In this document: in pieces, positions 1 to 5,208 of the stretch
Position numbering within the stretch: position 1 is the stretch's first letter
Layout of the letters: every line of letters begins with the position of its first letter
Source of the DNA: CAYZMH01 sp964479445
Lineage (GTDB): Bacteria > Bacteroidota > Bacteroidia > Bacteroidales > GCA-2748055
Assembly: GCA_964479445.1 (NCBI GenBank)
Contig: CAYZMH010000076.1
Location: 1-16,574 of the forward strand
Length of the DNA stretch: 16,574 nt
Direction: 5' to 3'
Position numbers and translations under genes: made by a program
Notes under the pieces: generated by a model
The model's input: the letters and a program-made list of their open reading frames with translations, nothing else
The model's database searches: none
Told to the model about the DNA's origin: nothing

Positions 1-262
1 TATTAGGAATATTCCGAAGAATATGAGGAATCTCCCCCGCCAGAGCAGCCTCCACCAGCACATAACCGGGAAAATAGTTGCGCTCCTTGCTGATTTTCTT
101 CCCGTTACGGATTTGATATACCTTCTCCGTGGGGATCAGTACCTGCGCAATATAATCCTGAAGGTTGAGCCGTGAAATTTCACTTTCGATATATTCTTTC
201 GCCTTTTTTTCCTTCCCTCCGATGGCGCGAAGAACATACCATTTCTTTTCTAATTCACTCAT
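1..262 (-). CDS. nusG: Transcription termination/antitermination factor NusG, partial (N-terminal part)
   Basis: Reading leftwards from an ATG at 262, the frame stays open to the window edge (87 codons) and begins MSELEKKWYVLRAIGGKEKK. This is the NGN domain of NusG: the KWYVLRAIGGKE start, an IPTEKVYQIRNGKK segment and a YFPGYVLVEA segment are typical. NusG binds the RNA polymerase clamp, raises processivity and links transcription to translation; the C-terminal KOW domain would lie outside the window. The start is 8 bases after the secE stop, so the two are co-transcribed, as in most bacteria. No Shine-Dalgarno sequence precedes it, which is usual for Bacteroidetes. In this phylum the rplK-rplA-rplJ-rplL cluster usually follows, but that cannot be seen here. 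Confidence 0.95.
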   Translation of the reverse strand, partial: MSELEKKWYVLRAIGGKEKKAKEYIESEISRLNLQDYIAQVLIPTEKVYQIRNGKKISKERNYFPGYVLVEAALAGEIPHILRNIPN

Positions 263-270
263 TGTGGAAA

Positions 271-462
271 TCAAACAATTTTATAAACACCTTCGAGTAT
301 CTTCTGAAACGAGATATCCATGGCAAATACTATCAATGCAAAGATCAATGAGGCGATCATGACCACCAGGGCACTGCTCTGTAACTCTTTCCAGGTAGGC
401 CACGTCACCTTGTGAACTAGCTCCGTATAGGAATCCTTCAGGTAATTGATTATTCGTTTCAT
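271..462 (-). CDS. secE: Preprotein translocase subunit SecE
   Basis: This encodes 63 residues beginning MKRIINYLKDSYTELVHKVT. It has the SecE pattern: a short amphipathic N-terminal helix, the conserved V-T-W-P-T-W-K-E segment (about residues 17-24), then one hydrophobic transmembrane helix (about 30-50). SecE clamps SecY in the inner-membrane translocon. I chose the ATG at 462 because the longer frame would run into the tRNA-Trp gene and adds residues that do not look like SecE. It lies between tRNA-Trp (18 bases upstream) and nusG (8 bases downstream), the normal secE-nusG order. The short length is usual for Bacteroidetes and Gram-positive SecE, which have one membrane helix instead of three in E. 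coli. Confidence 0.95.
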   Translation of the reverse strand: MKRIINYLKDSYTELVHKVTWPTWKELQSSALVVMIASLIFALIVFAMDISFQKILEGVYKIV

Positions 463-480
463 CGGTAAAAAATGAATTTG

Positions 481-553
481 CACGGGAGGAGCGACTCGAA
501 CGCCCGACACCTGGTTTTGGAGACCAGTGCTCTACCAACTGAGCTACACCCGT
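481..553 (-). tRNA. tRNA-Trp (anticodon CCA)
   Basis: A full cloverleaf reads on the minus strand: acceptor ACGGGTG, D-arm GCTC..GAGC, anticodon stem CTGGT/ACCAG with loop CTCCAAA (anticodon CCA), T-arm GGGCG-TTCGAGT-CGCTC, acceptor 3' strand CTCCCGT and discriminator G. The 3' CCA is not encoded. The acceptor stem has a U6-U67 mismatch as read. The gene sits between tuf and secE and is probably processed from the same transcript. Confidence 0.96.
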
Positions 554-571
554 GTTAGTCCTTAAAGACTC

Positions 572-616
572 AAAAAGAGGCCGGTCCGGTTATCATGACC
601 GGAACCGATCTCTTTT
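572..616 (-). terminator. Hairpin between tuf and tRNA-Trp (attenuator/terminator or processing site)
   Basis: On the minus strand AAAAGAG (610-616) pairs with CTCTTTT (573-579). Inside these, CGGTTCCGGT pairs with ACCGGACCG with one bulged T, around a CATGATA loop. A run of five T ends the 3' arm, so the element looks like an intrinsic terminator 33 bases after the tuf stop. Because tRNA-Trp, secE and nusG follow on the same strand with no clear promoter of their own, partial termination or RNase processing is more likely than a full stop. The stem is also nearly symmetrical on the other strand. Confidence 0.6.
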
Positions 617-649
617 AAAGATTTTAGTCGTATTATCAATCGATCCTGA

Positions 650-1837
650 TTACTCAACGATCTCAATAACCTGACCGGCACCTACAGTGCGACCCCCTTC
701 GCGGATGGCAAAACGCAATCCTTTGTTAATAGCTACCGGGTAGATCAGCGTAACGTCAATGGTCACATTATCTCCGGGCATTACCATCTCTGTACCTTCG
801 GGAAGCATGATCTCTCCGGTTACATCAAGGGTTCGCAGATAGAACTGCGGACGGTAATTGTTGTGGAAGGGCGTATGCCGGCCACCTTCGTCTTTCTTCA
901 GTACGTATACCTCTGCCTTGAAACGGGTATGAGGCGTAATGGAACCAGGCTTGGCAATAACCATACCACGCTTGATCTCTTTTTTGTCAATACCGCGCAG
1001 GAGCAGTCCAACGTTGTCACCGGCTTCCCCGGTATCAAGAATCTTCCGGAACATTTCAACACCGGTTACAACAGTCTTCTTGGCATCTGCACCCAGACCG
1101 ATGATATTCACTTCTTCACCGGAGTTGACAACACCTGTTTCAATCCTACCGGTGGCTACTGTACCACGCCCGGTAATAGAGAATACATCTTCAACTGGCA
1201 TAAGGAAGGGCTTTTCTTTTTCACGCGGCGGAAGCGGTATGTACTCATCCACATACTTCATCAGTTCCAGGATCTTCTCTTCCCACTTGGCTTCCCCGTT
1301 TAAAGCACCCAGGGCAGAACCATGCACTACAGGTACATTATCACCATCGAATTCGTAGAAATCAAGCAGTTCACGAACTTCCATTTCAACCAGCTCGAGC
1401 AGCTCTTCGTCGTCAACCATGTCTACTTTGTTGAGGAAAACAACGATCCGCGGAACGTTAACCTGCCTTGCGAGAAGGATATGTTCCCTTGTTTGTGGCA
1501 TCGGCCCGTCAGTTCCTGCAACAACCAGGATGGCTCCATCCATCTGTGCTGCACCTGTTACCATGTTCTTTACGTAGTCGGCGTGACCCGGACAGTCAAC
1601 GTGTGCATAGTGACGCGTCTCTGTCTGGTACTCCACGTGCGCAGTATTAATAGTAATACCTCGCTCTTTCTCCTCAGGGGCATTGTCAATGGAGTCAAAA
1701 TCCCTGATCTGAGAAAGACCCGTCTTTGCAAGAACTTGTGTAATAGCAGCGGTCAACGTGGTTTTTCCATGGTCGACATGACCAATAGTACCGATGTTGA
1801 CGTGCGATTTGGACCTATCAAATTTTTCCTTAGCCAT
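650..1837 (-). CDS. tuf: Translation elongation factor Tu
   Basis: A 395-residue EF-Tu of full length. It carries aminoacyl-tRNA to the ribosomal A site as a GTP complex. Visible GTPase motifs are GHVDHGKT (G1, residues 19-26), the RGITI switch-I segment near 59-63, DCPGH (G3, near 81-85) and NKVD (G4, near 136-139). Domains 2 and 3 follow, with GRGTVATGRIE, RGMVIAKPG and HNNYRPQFYLRT. The start ATG follows an AT-rich leader without a Shine-Dalgarno sequence. Four tRNA genes lie directly upstream and tRNA-Trp-secE-nusG downstream, so EF-Tu, its tRNA ligands and the translocon/transcription factors share a locus. Only one tuf copy is visible here; a second elsewhere cannot be excluded. Confidence 0.99.
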   Translation of the reverse strand: MAKEKFDRSKSHVNIGTIGHVDHGKTTLTAAITQVLAKTGLSQIRDFDSIDNAPEEKERGITINTAHVEYQTETRHYAHVDCPGHADYVKNMVTGAAQMDGAILVVAGTDGPMPQTREHILLARQVNVPRIVVFLNKVDMVDDEELLELVEMEVRELLDFYEFDGDNVPVVHGSALGALNGEAKWEEKILELMKYVDEYIPLPPREKEKPFLMPVEDVFSITGRGTVATGRIETGVVNSGEEVNIIGLGADAKKTVVTGVEMFRKILDTGEAGDNVGLLLRGIDKKEIKRGMVIAKPGSITPHTRFKAEVYVLKKDEGGRHTPFHNNYRPQFYLRTLDVTGEIMLPEGTEMVMPGDNVTIDVTLIYPVAINKGLRFAIREGGRTVGAGQVIEIVE

Positions 1838-1890
1838 AACTTAATTAAAATTAATTTGATACTTGTTAATAGTTACTTATTCATATTTAG

Positions 1891-1962
1891 AGCCAATGAC
1901 GGGAATTGAACCCGTGACCTCTTCCTTACCAAGGAAGCGCTCTACCCCTGAGCTACATCGGC
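1891..1962 (-). tRNA. tRNA-Thr (anticodon GGT)
   Basis: The minus strand gives acceptor GCCGATG/CATTGGC (one G-U pair), D-arm GCTC..GAGC, anticodon stem CTTCC/GGAAG with loop TTGGTAA (anticodon GGT), a T-arm containing GGTTCAATTCC and discriminator T. CCA is not encoded. It is the last tRNA before tuf, the position thrT occupies in E. coli. Confidence 0.97.
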
Positions 1963-2120
1963 TTACCCGTTAATGTGCCGGGCTTACCGTCCGGATACTC
2001 CCGGAACGCACCGGGGAAGATCACGAACCCAACCCGTCCATATATTACAGCATATTGCAATTCCGCAATCCCTGCCGTACAGTTGTCTCAAATAACGCTC
2101 GTTCCCCGAAGGAACTCTTG
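1963..2120 (-). other. 158-base spacer inside the tRNA cluster
   Basis: This gap between tRNA-Gly and tRNA-Thr(GGT) is much longer than the other tRNA spacers here (14 and 12 bases). On the minus strand it starts with a small hairpin, GTTCC-TTCGG-GGAAC (2101-2115). I find no tRNA, open reading frame or clear promoter in it. It may hold a processing signal or be the remnant of a lost tRNA. Confidence 0.4.
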
Positions 2121-2193
2121 AGCGGGAAACGAGGCTCGAACTCGCGACCCCAACCTTGGAAGGGTTGTGCTCTACCAACTGAGCTATTCCCGC
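2121..2193 (-). tRNA. tRNA-Gly (anticodon TCC)
   Basis: The minus strand gives acceptor GCGGGAA/TTCCCGC (fully paired), D-arm GCTC..GAGC, anticodon stem CAACC/GGTTG with loop CTTCCAA (anticodon TCC), T-arm GCGAG-TTCGAGC-CTCGT and discriminator T. CCA is not encoded. It matches the position of glyT in the E. coli tufB operon. Confidence 0.97.
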
Positions 2194-2207
2194 AATGTTG
2201 GTACTTG

Positions 2208-2290
2208 TGGGGAGAGGAGGATTCGAACCTCCGAAGTCATACGACAGCAGATTTACAGTCTGCCCCAGTTGGCCACTTTGGTATCTCCCC
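2208..2290 (-). tRNA. tRNA-Tyr (anticodon GTA)
   Basis: The minus strand gives acceptor GGGGAGA/TCTCCCC (fully paired) and discriminator A, anticodon stem GCAGA/TCTGC with loop CTGTAAA (anticodon GTA). A long variable arm (GTCGTATGACTTC region), as expected for a class II tRNA, brings the length to 83 bases. The T-arm contains GGAGG-TTCGAAT-CCTCC. CCA is not encoded. It corresponds to tyrU in E. coli. Confidence 0.97.
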
Positions 2291-2302
2291 AAATATGATC
2301 AG

Positions 2303-2376
2303 AGCCGATGGAGGGATTCGAACCCACGACCTGCTGATTACAAATCAGCTGCTCTGACCAACTGAGCTACATCGGC
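2303..2376 (-). tRNA. tRNA-Thr (anticodon TGT)
   Basis: The minus strand gives acceptor GCCGATG/CATCGGC (fully paired), D-arm GCTC..GAGC, anticodon stem GCTGA/TCAGC with loop TTTGTAA (anticodon TGT), T-arm with GGGTTCGAATCCC and discriminator T. CCA is not encoded. It is the first gene of the tRNA-tuf transcript, as thrU is in E. coli. Confidence 0.97.
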
Positions 2377-2418
2377 AATCAGCATAATGTCAAAAAACTA
2401 CCCTCCGAAATCGGTTCG

Positions 2419-2450
2419 CAAATGTATAAATATTTTGCTTATAACACAAA
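2419..2450 (-). promoter_or_regulatory. Bacteroidetes-type promoter of the tRNA-tuf operon
   Basis: On the minus strand TTTG (2447-2450) is followed after exactly 20 bases by TACATTTG (2419-2426), matching the TTTG / TAnnTTTG consensus of the Bacteroidetes primary sigma factor fully. The start of transcription is expected near 2412, giving a leader of about 35 bases before tRNA-Thr(TGT). A run of ten A lies just upstream of the -33 box on this strand and could act like an UP element. Confidence 0.8.
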
Positions 2451-2532
2451 ATATTTTATTTTTTTTTTGTCTGGCTTTATCCTTTTTATTTCAAGGAGTT
2501 GAGCGAGCTTCCAGCTGTCAGGGTTCAGGCAT

Positions 2533-2561
2533 AAAAAAGAGCTGCCCGCCGGCAGCTCTTT
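2533..2561 (-). terminator. Intrinsic terminator after hpf
   Basis: AAAGAGCTGCC (2551-2561) and GGCAGCTCTTT (2536-2546) form an 11-pair stem with a 4-base loop, followed on the minus strand by T residues (six T including the stem end). It lies 24 bases after the hpf stop and separates the rpsU-xerC-hpf unit from the tRNA-tuf promoter. Confidence 0.88.
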
Positions 2562-2585
2562 CTGATAAACGGCTGATATCTCTGC

Positions 2586-2888
2586 CTAATTCTTGCGTAT
2601 CTTTTCCTTGTGTTTGATTAACTGCTTCTTGAGAGCCTCAACAGAAAGGTCGGTCGCCTCTTCAAAGGTTTTACACTGCTTTTTGGAAAATAGTGTATTC
2701 CCTGCAACATCCAATTTAATCTCAACCAGTTTGTTTTCCCGGTCCGACCTGTCCTTGTCCAACCGCAGGAATACTTCGGCACCCTGTATGTTATCATAAA
2801 ACACACCTAACTTGTTGGTCTTTCCTTCGATAAAGGACAACAACTTGTGGTCGGCATCAAATCGGATGGAATGAATCTTTATGTTCAT
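2586..2888 (-). CDS. hpf: Ribosome hibernation-promoting factor, short form (HPF/RaiA/YfiA family)
   Basis: This 100-residue protein starts MNIKIHSIRFDADHKLLSFI and has the beta-alpha-beta-beta-beta-alpha pattern of the HPF/YfiA N-terminal domain, including the AEVFLRLDKD strand, the LVEIKLDV strand and a C-terminal helix rich in Lys (ALKKQLIKHKEKIRKN). These proteins bind the 30S mRNA/tRNA channel and keep ribosomes inactive in starvation. The long-form dimerisation domain is absent, so this is the short type. It starts 16 bases after xerC and is preceded by a near-perfect Shine-Dalgarno sequence, unlike most genes here. Its own terminator follows. Position next to rpsU and the tRNA-tuf block supports a translation role. 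Confidence 0.93.
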   Translation of the reverse strand: MNIKIHSIRFDADHKLLSFIEGKTNKLGVFYDNIQGAEVFLRLDKDRSDRENKLVEIKLDVAGNTLFSKKQCKTFEEATDLSVEALKKQLIKHKEKIRKN

Positions 2889-2893
2889 AATGA

Positions 2894-2900
2894 CCTCCTT
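2894..2900 (-). promoter_or_regulatory. Strong Shine-Dalgarno sequence of hpf
   Basis: AAGGAGG (AAGGAGGT counting the next base) lies 5 bases before the hpf ATG, between the xerC stop and hpf. It is the strongest ribosome binding site in the window, where tuf, nusG, secE, fba, ubiE and the symporter have none. Confidence 0.85.
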
Positions 2901-2904
2901 GTTT

Positions 2905-3792
2905 TTAAGCTCGTGGATGAGCCTGTTTATAAATATGCTTCAATTTTTCGAATGTATTGTGCGTGTAAATCTGGGTGGCCGATAAATTAGAATGACCCAG
3001 CAACTCCTTTATGGTGTTCAGATCCGCTCCCTTGTTTAACATGTGTGTTGCAAACGTGTGACGAAGTATGTGCGGACTCGTTTTCTCCAGCGTTGATACC
3101 ATTCCAAGATAGTTGGTGACCACCCGGTAGATGAAACGGGGATAAACCGCCTTTCCCCGGTCTGTGAGCAACAATGAATCCGATTCCGCTAAAGGAAAAA
3201 GATCGTTGCGCATTCGCAGGTATCCACTCAACTCTTCTACCATCTCATCTGTTAATGGCAATATCCGCTCCTTGTTCCGTTTTCCCATCACCTTCAGACT
3301 TCTATCACTCCGCTTAAAAGAATCTACCGTTAATCCGATCAGTTCACTCCTTCGCATCCCGGTCTGGTATAACAAGTTTATGATAACCTTGTTTCTGACT
3401 CCGGTGAAATCTTCTCCAAATTCATAGTCATCCAAAAGCTTGTCCATACTCACCTCATCTACGAATGATGGAACACGCTTGTTCATACGGGGCTTCAAGA
3501 CATTCTGCACAGGATCACTATCCAACTCCCCCCGGCGAATTAAAAACCGGCAGTAAGAACGCAAAGATGATAATTTACGATGAATGGTCCGCGGCGAATA
3601 CCCCTTCTCCATGAGCTCAACAACCCAATTCCGGATTGCCCTAAAATACAAATCCATGCCCTCTGCCCCACACGACTGGCAAAAAGCATGGTATTGCTCT
3701 AAATCGGTTCGGTAAGATCGTATCGTGTGATCCGCAAATCGCTTCTCACTCTGTAGATACGATATAAATTCATTCAATCCGGCCATAGGCAT
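2905..3792 (-). CDS. xerC: Tyrosine recombinase XerC/XerD family
   Basis: This 295-residue protein has a SAM-like N-terminal core-binding domain (about 1-95) and a C-terminal catalytic domain (about 110-290). The whole active site can be read: Arg147 in TGMRRSEL, Lys171 in GKRNKER, His241 and Arg244 in HILRH, His267 in LLGHSNLS and the nucleophile Tyr276 in TQIYTH. Xer recombinases resolve chromosome dimers at dif. Length and the lack of a DNA-binding arm fit XerC/XerD rather than a phage or transposon integrase. The gene lies 33 bases after rpsU and 16 bases before hpf on the same strand. No dif-like repeats or attachment sites are seen nearby. The ATG at 3792 was kept; a second ATG two codons later is also possible. 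Whether it works as XerC or XerD cannot be told from sequence. Confidence 0.93.
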   Translation of the reverse strand: MPMAGLNEFISYLQSEKRFADHTIRSYRTDLEQYHAFCQSCGAEGMDLYFRAIRNWVVELMEKGYSPRTIHRKLSSLRSYCRFLIRRGELDSDPVQNVLKPRMNKRVPSFVDEVSMDKLLDDYEFGEDFTGVRNKVIINLLYQTGMRRSELIGLTVDSFKRSDRSLKVMGKRNKERILPLTDEMVEELSGYLRMRNDLFPLAESDSLLLTDRGKAVYPRFIYRVVTNYLGMVSTLEKTSPHILRHTFATHMLNKGADLNTIKELLGHSNLSATQIYTHNTFEKLKHIYKQAHPRA

Positions 3793-3825
3793 TTCTTCTG
3801 AACCCGAGGCCTAATTTCCTGAAAG

Positions 3826-4017
3826 CTATTCCTCCTCCTGCTGCAACTTCTGAATGTAAATAGCGCGAAGCCTCTCCTGACGCCTTTTTACAGAGGGCTT
3901 CGTGTACGCCTGGCGGTTGCGTAACTCCTTGACAACTCCCGTCTTTTCAAACTTCCGCTTGAATTTCTTGAGGGCTCTCTCTATATTTTCACCTTCTTTA
4001 ATCGGTATAACGATCAT
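3826..4017 (-). CDS. rpsU: Small ribosomal subunit protein bS21
   Basis: The protein has 63 residues, starting MIVIPIKEGENIERALKKFK, with the bS21 pattern: a short strand, then two basic helices with FKRKFEKTGVVKELRNR and KPSVKRRQERLRA. bS21 sits on the 30S platform near the 3' end of 16S rRNA. The start at 4017 was chosen because the reading begins with the family's MIVIP-type N-terminus and an AAGGAG lies 6 bases upstream; a frame extended by ten codons would read through that site. In Flavobacterium, bS21 with bS6 and bS18 is known to hide the anti-Shine-Dalgarno, and rpsU itself has a strong SD, which allows feedback control; the same layout is seen here. It leads the rpsU-xerC-hpf unit. 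Confidence 0.95.
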   Translation of the reverse strand: MIVIPIKEGENIERALKKFKRKFEKTGVVKELRNRQAYTKPSVKRRQERLRAIYIQKLQQEEE

Positions 4018-4023
4018 GATGTG

Positions 4024-4029
4024 CTCCTT
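4024..4029 (-). promoter_or_regulatory. Shine-Dalgarno sequence of rpsU
   Basis: AAGGAG, preceded by a run of A, lies 6 bases before the rpsU ATG. Strong SD elements are rare in Bacteroidetes mRNAs, and at rpsU the element is probably regulatory (read by ribosomes lacking bS21). Confidence 0.8.
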
Positions 4030-4044
4030 TTTTTTAATGAGCCG

Positions 4045-4076
4045 CAAATTTAGAAATTCAAATCTTTATAGTCAAT
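4045..4076 (-). promoter_or_regulatory. Bacteroidetes-type promoter of rpsU
   Basis: On the minus strand ATTG (4073-4076), 20 bases, then TAAATTTG (4045-4052), a full TAnnTTTG match. Transcription would begin near 4038, giving a leader of about 20 bases that contains mainly the Shine-Dalgarno sequence. Confidence 0.7.
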
Positions 4077-4091
4077 ACTTTTGGGATTTTT

Positions 4092-4163
4092 TTAGAAAAA
4101 TTTATACTCGTGCCTTACAATCTCGCTTTCAGGAATGTAGACCATAACCATTTCTTTCACCAT
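4092..4163 (-). CDS. Possible 23-codon small open reading frame upstream of rpsU
   Basis: An ATG at 4163 opens MVKEMVMVYIPESEIVRHEY followed by three residues and a TAA. It has no Shine-Dalgarno sequence. A TTG-20 bases-TAATTTTA promoter-like pair ends just before the ATG. I recognise no family. It could be a leader peptide, a gene remnant or chance; the gap between the helix-hairpin-helix gene and rpsU is otherwise empty. Confidence 0.2.
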   Translation of the reverse strand: MVKEMVMVYIPESEIVRHEYKFF

Positions 4164-4199
4164 AAAATTAGTAAAAATAAGAGGTAAAATCAACTTTTT

Positions 4200-5144
4200 T
4201 TACTGCGAATCTTCTGTTTTAACAAACGAGAAATAGGGCTCGATTTTTTGAGTTAATGCGCTGTCTATCAAATTATTATCATGTAACTCCTTCATAGATG
4301 TGACCGCCCCTGAAAACTCTCTGAAATGCAGTATGGATGCCACACTCGACCTGTCCAGGTAAGGATGAGCCAGCAGATCTCCAAACGAAGCATCATTAAC
4401 ATGTATCTTCCGAACAGCCAGTGTATCTATAATAATATACTTACGCAACGATCGGTATAAAGAAGAATCTATTCCATAAACTTCCAGTAACTGCTCCCTC
4501 CTTGTAAAACCACCCAGTAACTCACGATACCTGATGATGCGATCAGCATATACGGTGCCTATCCCCCGTAACTTCTTCAACACAACTGTATCGGCCCTGT
4601 TCAGGTCAACCTGCAGGGGGATCACCTCCCGGCTGGACTCCCCATAGAGGGGATTCGCCTTAGCGCTTCCTTCAGAAATTTCGATATTATCCCGCAATGC
4701 CTCATATATCCGGTCATCCATACCATAGATCCGCCTGACATCTTCCGGACTCCCGAACCACCCCCCTGCATCCAGGTATTTCAGCCAGTTATCCACTACG
4801 CGACCGGGAAGGTTCATTGCTTCCAATGATTCGCTGCTTACCGCATTCGGATTAAAAGATTCATTTACCGCCACCCGGGGTTGCATTTGATCAATCCTGT
4901 TTCGCCCATCTTCCCGTTCATCCATCCCCTCTTTCATCTGTGCCAGCTGCGCTTTCCTTTCCATATGTTCCAGTAACGACCTCGCCTCACAGAGTACATC
5001 TCCTTCTGGTTCCCAGGGTGTACCCGGAACAAACTCCGCTGCAATCCTTATCCCTGTGGAAATAAAAAACAGCCAAGCCACAACCAGCAGGGCATACCGC
5101 TCCCCCCTCTTTAATAATATCCATTCCCTGTACCAGCGTTTCAT
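4200..5144 (-). CDS. Membrane-anchored ComEA-like helix-hairpin-helix protein
   Basis: The protein has 314 residues. A basic N-terminus is followed by one membrane segment (about 17-37), then a charged linker (45-95) and three helix-hairpin-helix units: about 97-150 (FNPNAVSSESLEAMNLPGRV), 179-237 (VDLNRADTVVLKKLRGIGTV, the best match to the ComEA motif) and 248-305 (IHVNDASFGDLLAHPYLDRS). ComEA proteins bind incoming double-stranded DNA without sequence preference during natural transformation. Proteins with this layout are widespread in Bacteroidetes, mostly untested. Its orientation in the membrane would put the HhH part in the periplasm. It follows the symporter gene by 64 bases. A 7-pair hairpin lies just before its ATG. 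DNA binding is inferred, not shown. Confidence 0.85.
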   Translation of the reverse strand: MKRWYREWILLKRGERYALLVVAWLFFISTGIRIAAEFVPGTPWEPEGDVLCEARSLLEHMERKAQLAQMKEGMDEREDGRNRIDQMQPRVAVNESFNPNAVSSESLEAMNLPGRVVDNWLKYLDAGGWFGSPEDVRRIYGMDDRIYEALRDNIEISEGSAKANPLYGESSREVIPLQVDLNRADTVVLKKLRGIGTVYADRIIRYRELLGGFTRREQLLEVYGIDSSLYRSLRKYIIIDTLAVRKIHVNDASFGDLLAHPYLDRSSVASILHFREFSGAVTSMKELHDNNLIDSALTQKIEPYFSFVKTEDSQ

Positions 5145-5147
5145 AAA

Positions 5148-5166
5148 ACCAGTACCATTTACTGGT
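5148..5166 (-). repeat. Inverted repeat directly before the HhH-protein start
   Basis: ACCAGTA and TACTGGT form a perfect 7-pair stem with a 5-base loop, followed on the minus strand by TTTT and then the ATG at 5144. It could be a weak terminator for the symporter gene or a structure that covers the ribosome landing site of the next gene. Confidence 0.4.
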
Positions 5167-5208
5167 TAATGTGCCGACAGGAAAAAAATCGTAAAGACGG
5201 AGAATAAC

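Noticed and set aside
271..510. Longer SecE start overlapping tRNA-Trp
   Set aside because: The extension would translate the 3' part of the tRNA gene and adds no family sequence.
863..1909. Long open frames on the plus strand opposite tuf
   Set aside because: They mirror the codon pattern of EF-Tu on the other strand, have no family features and no promoter.
2905..3792. Integrase of a genomic island inserted at the neighbouring tRNA genes
   Set aside because: There are no direct repeats, no cargo genes, the tRNAs are intact, and the neighbours are core translation genes; a chromosomal Xer role fits better.
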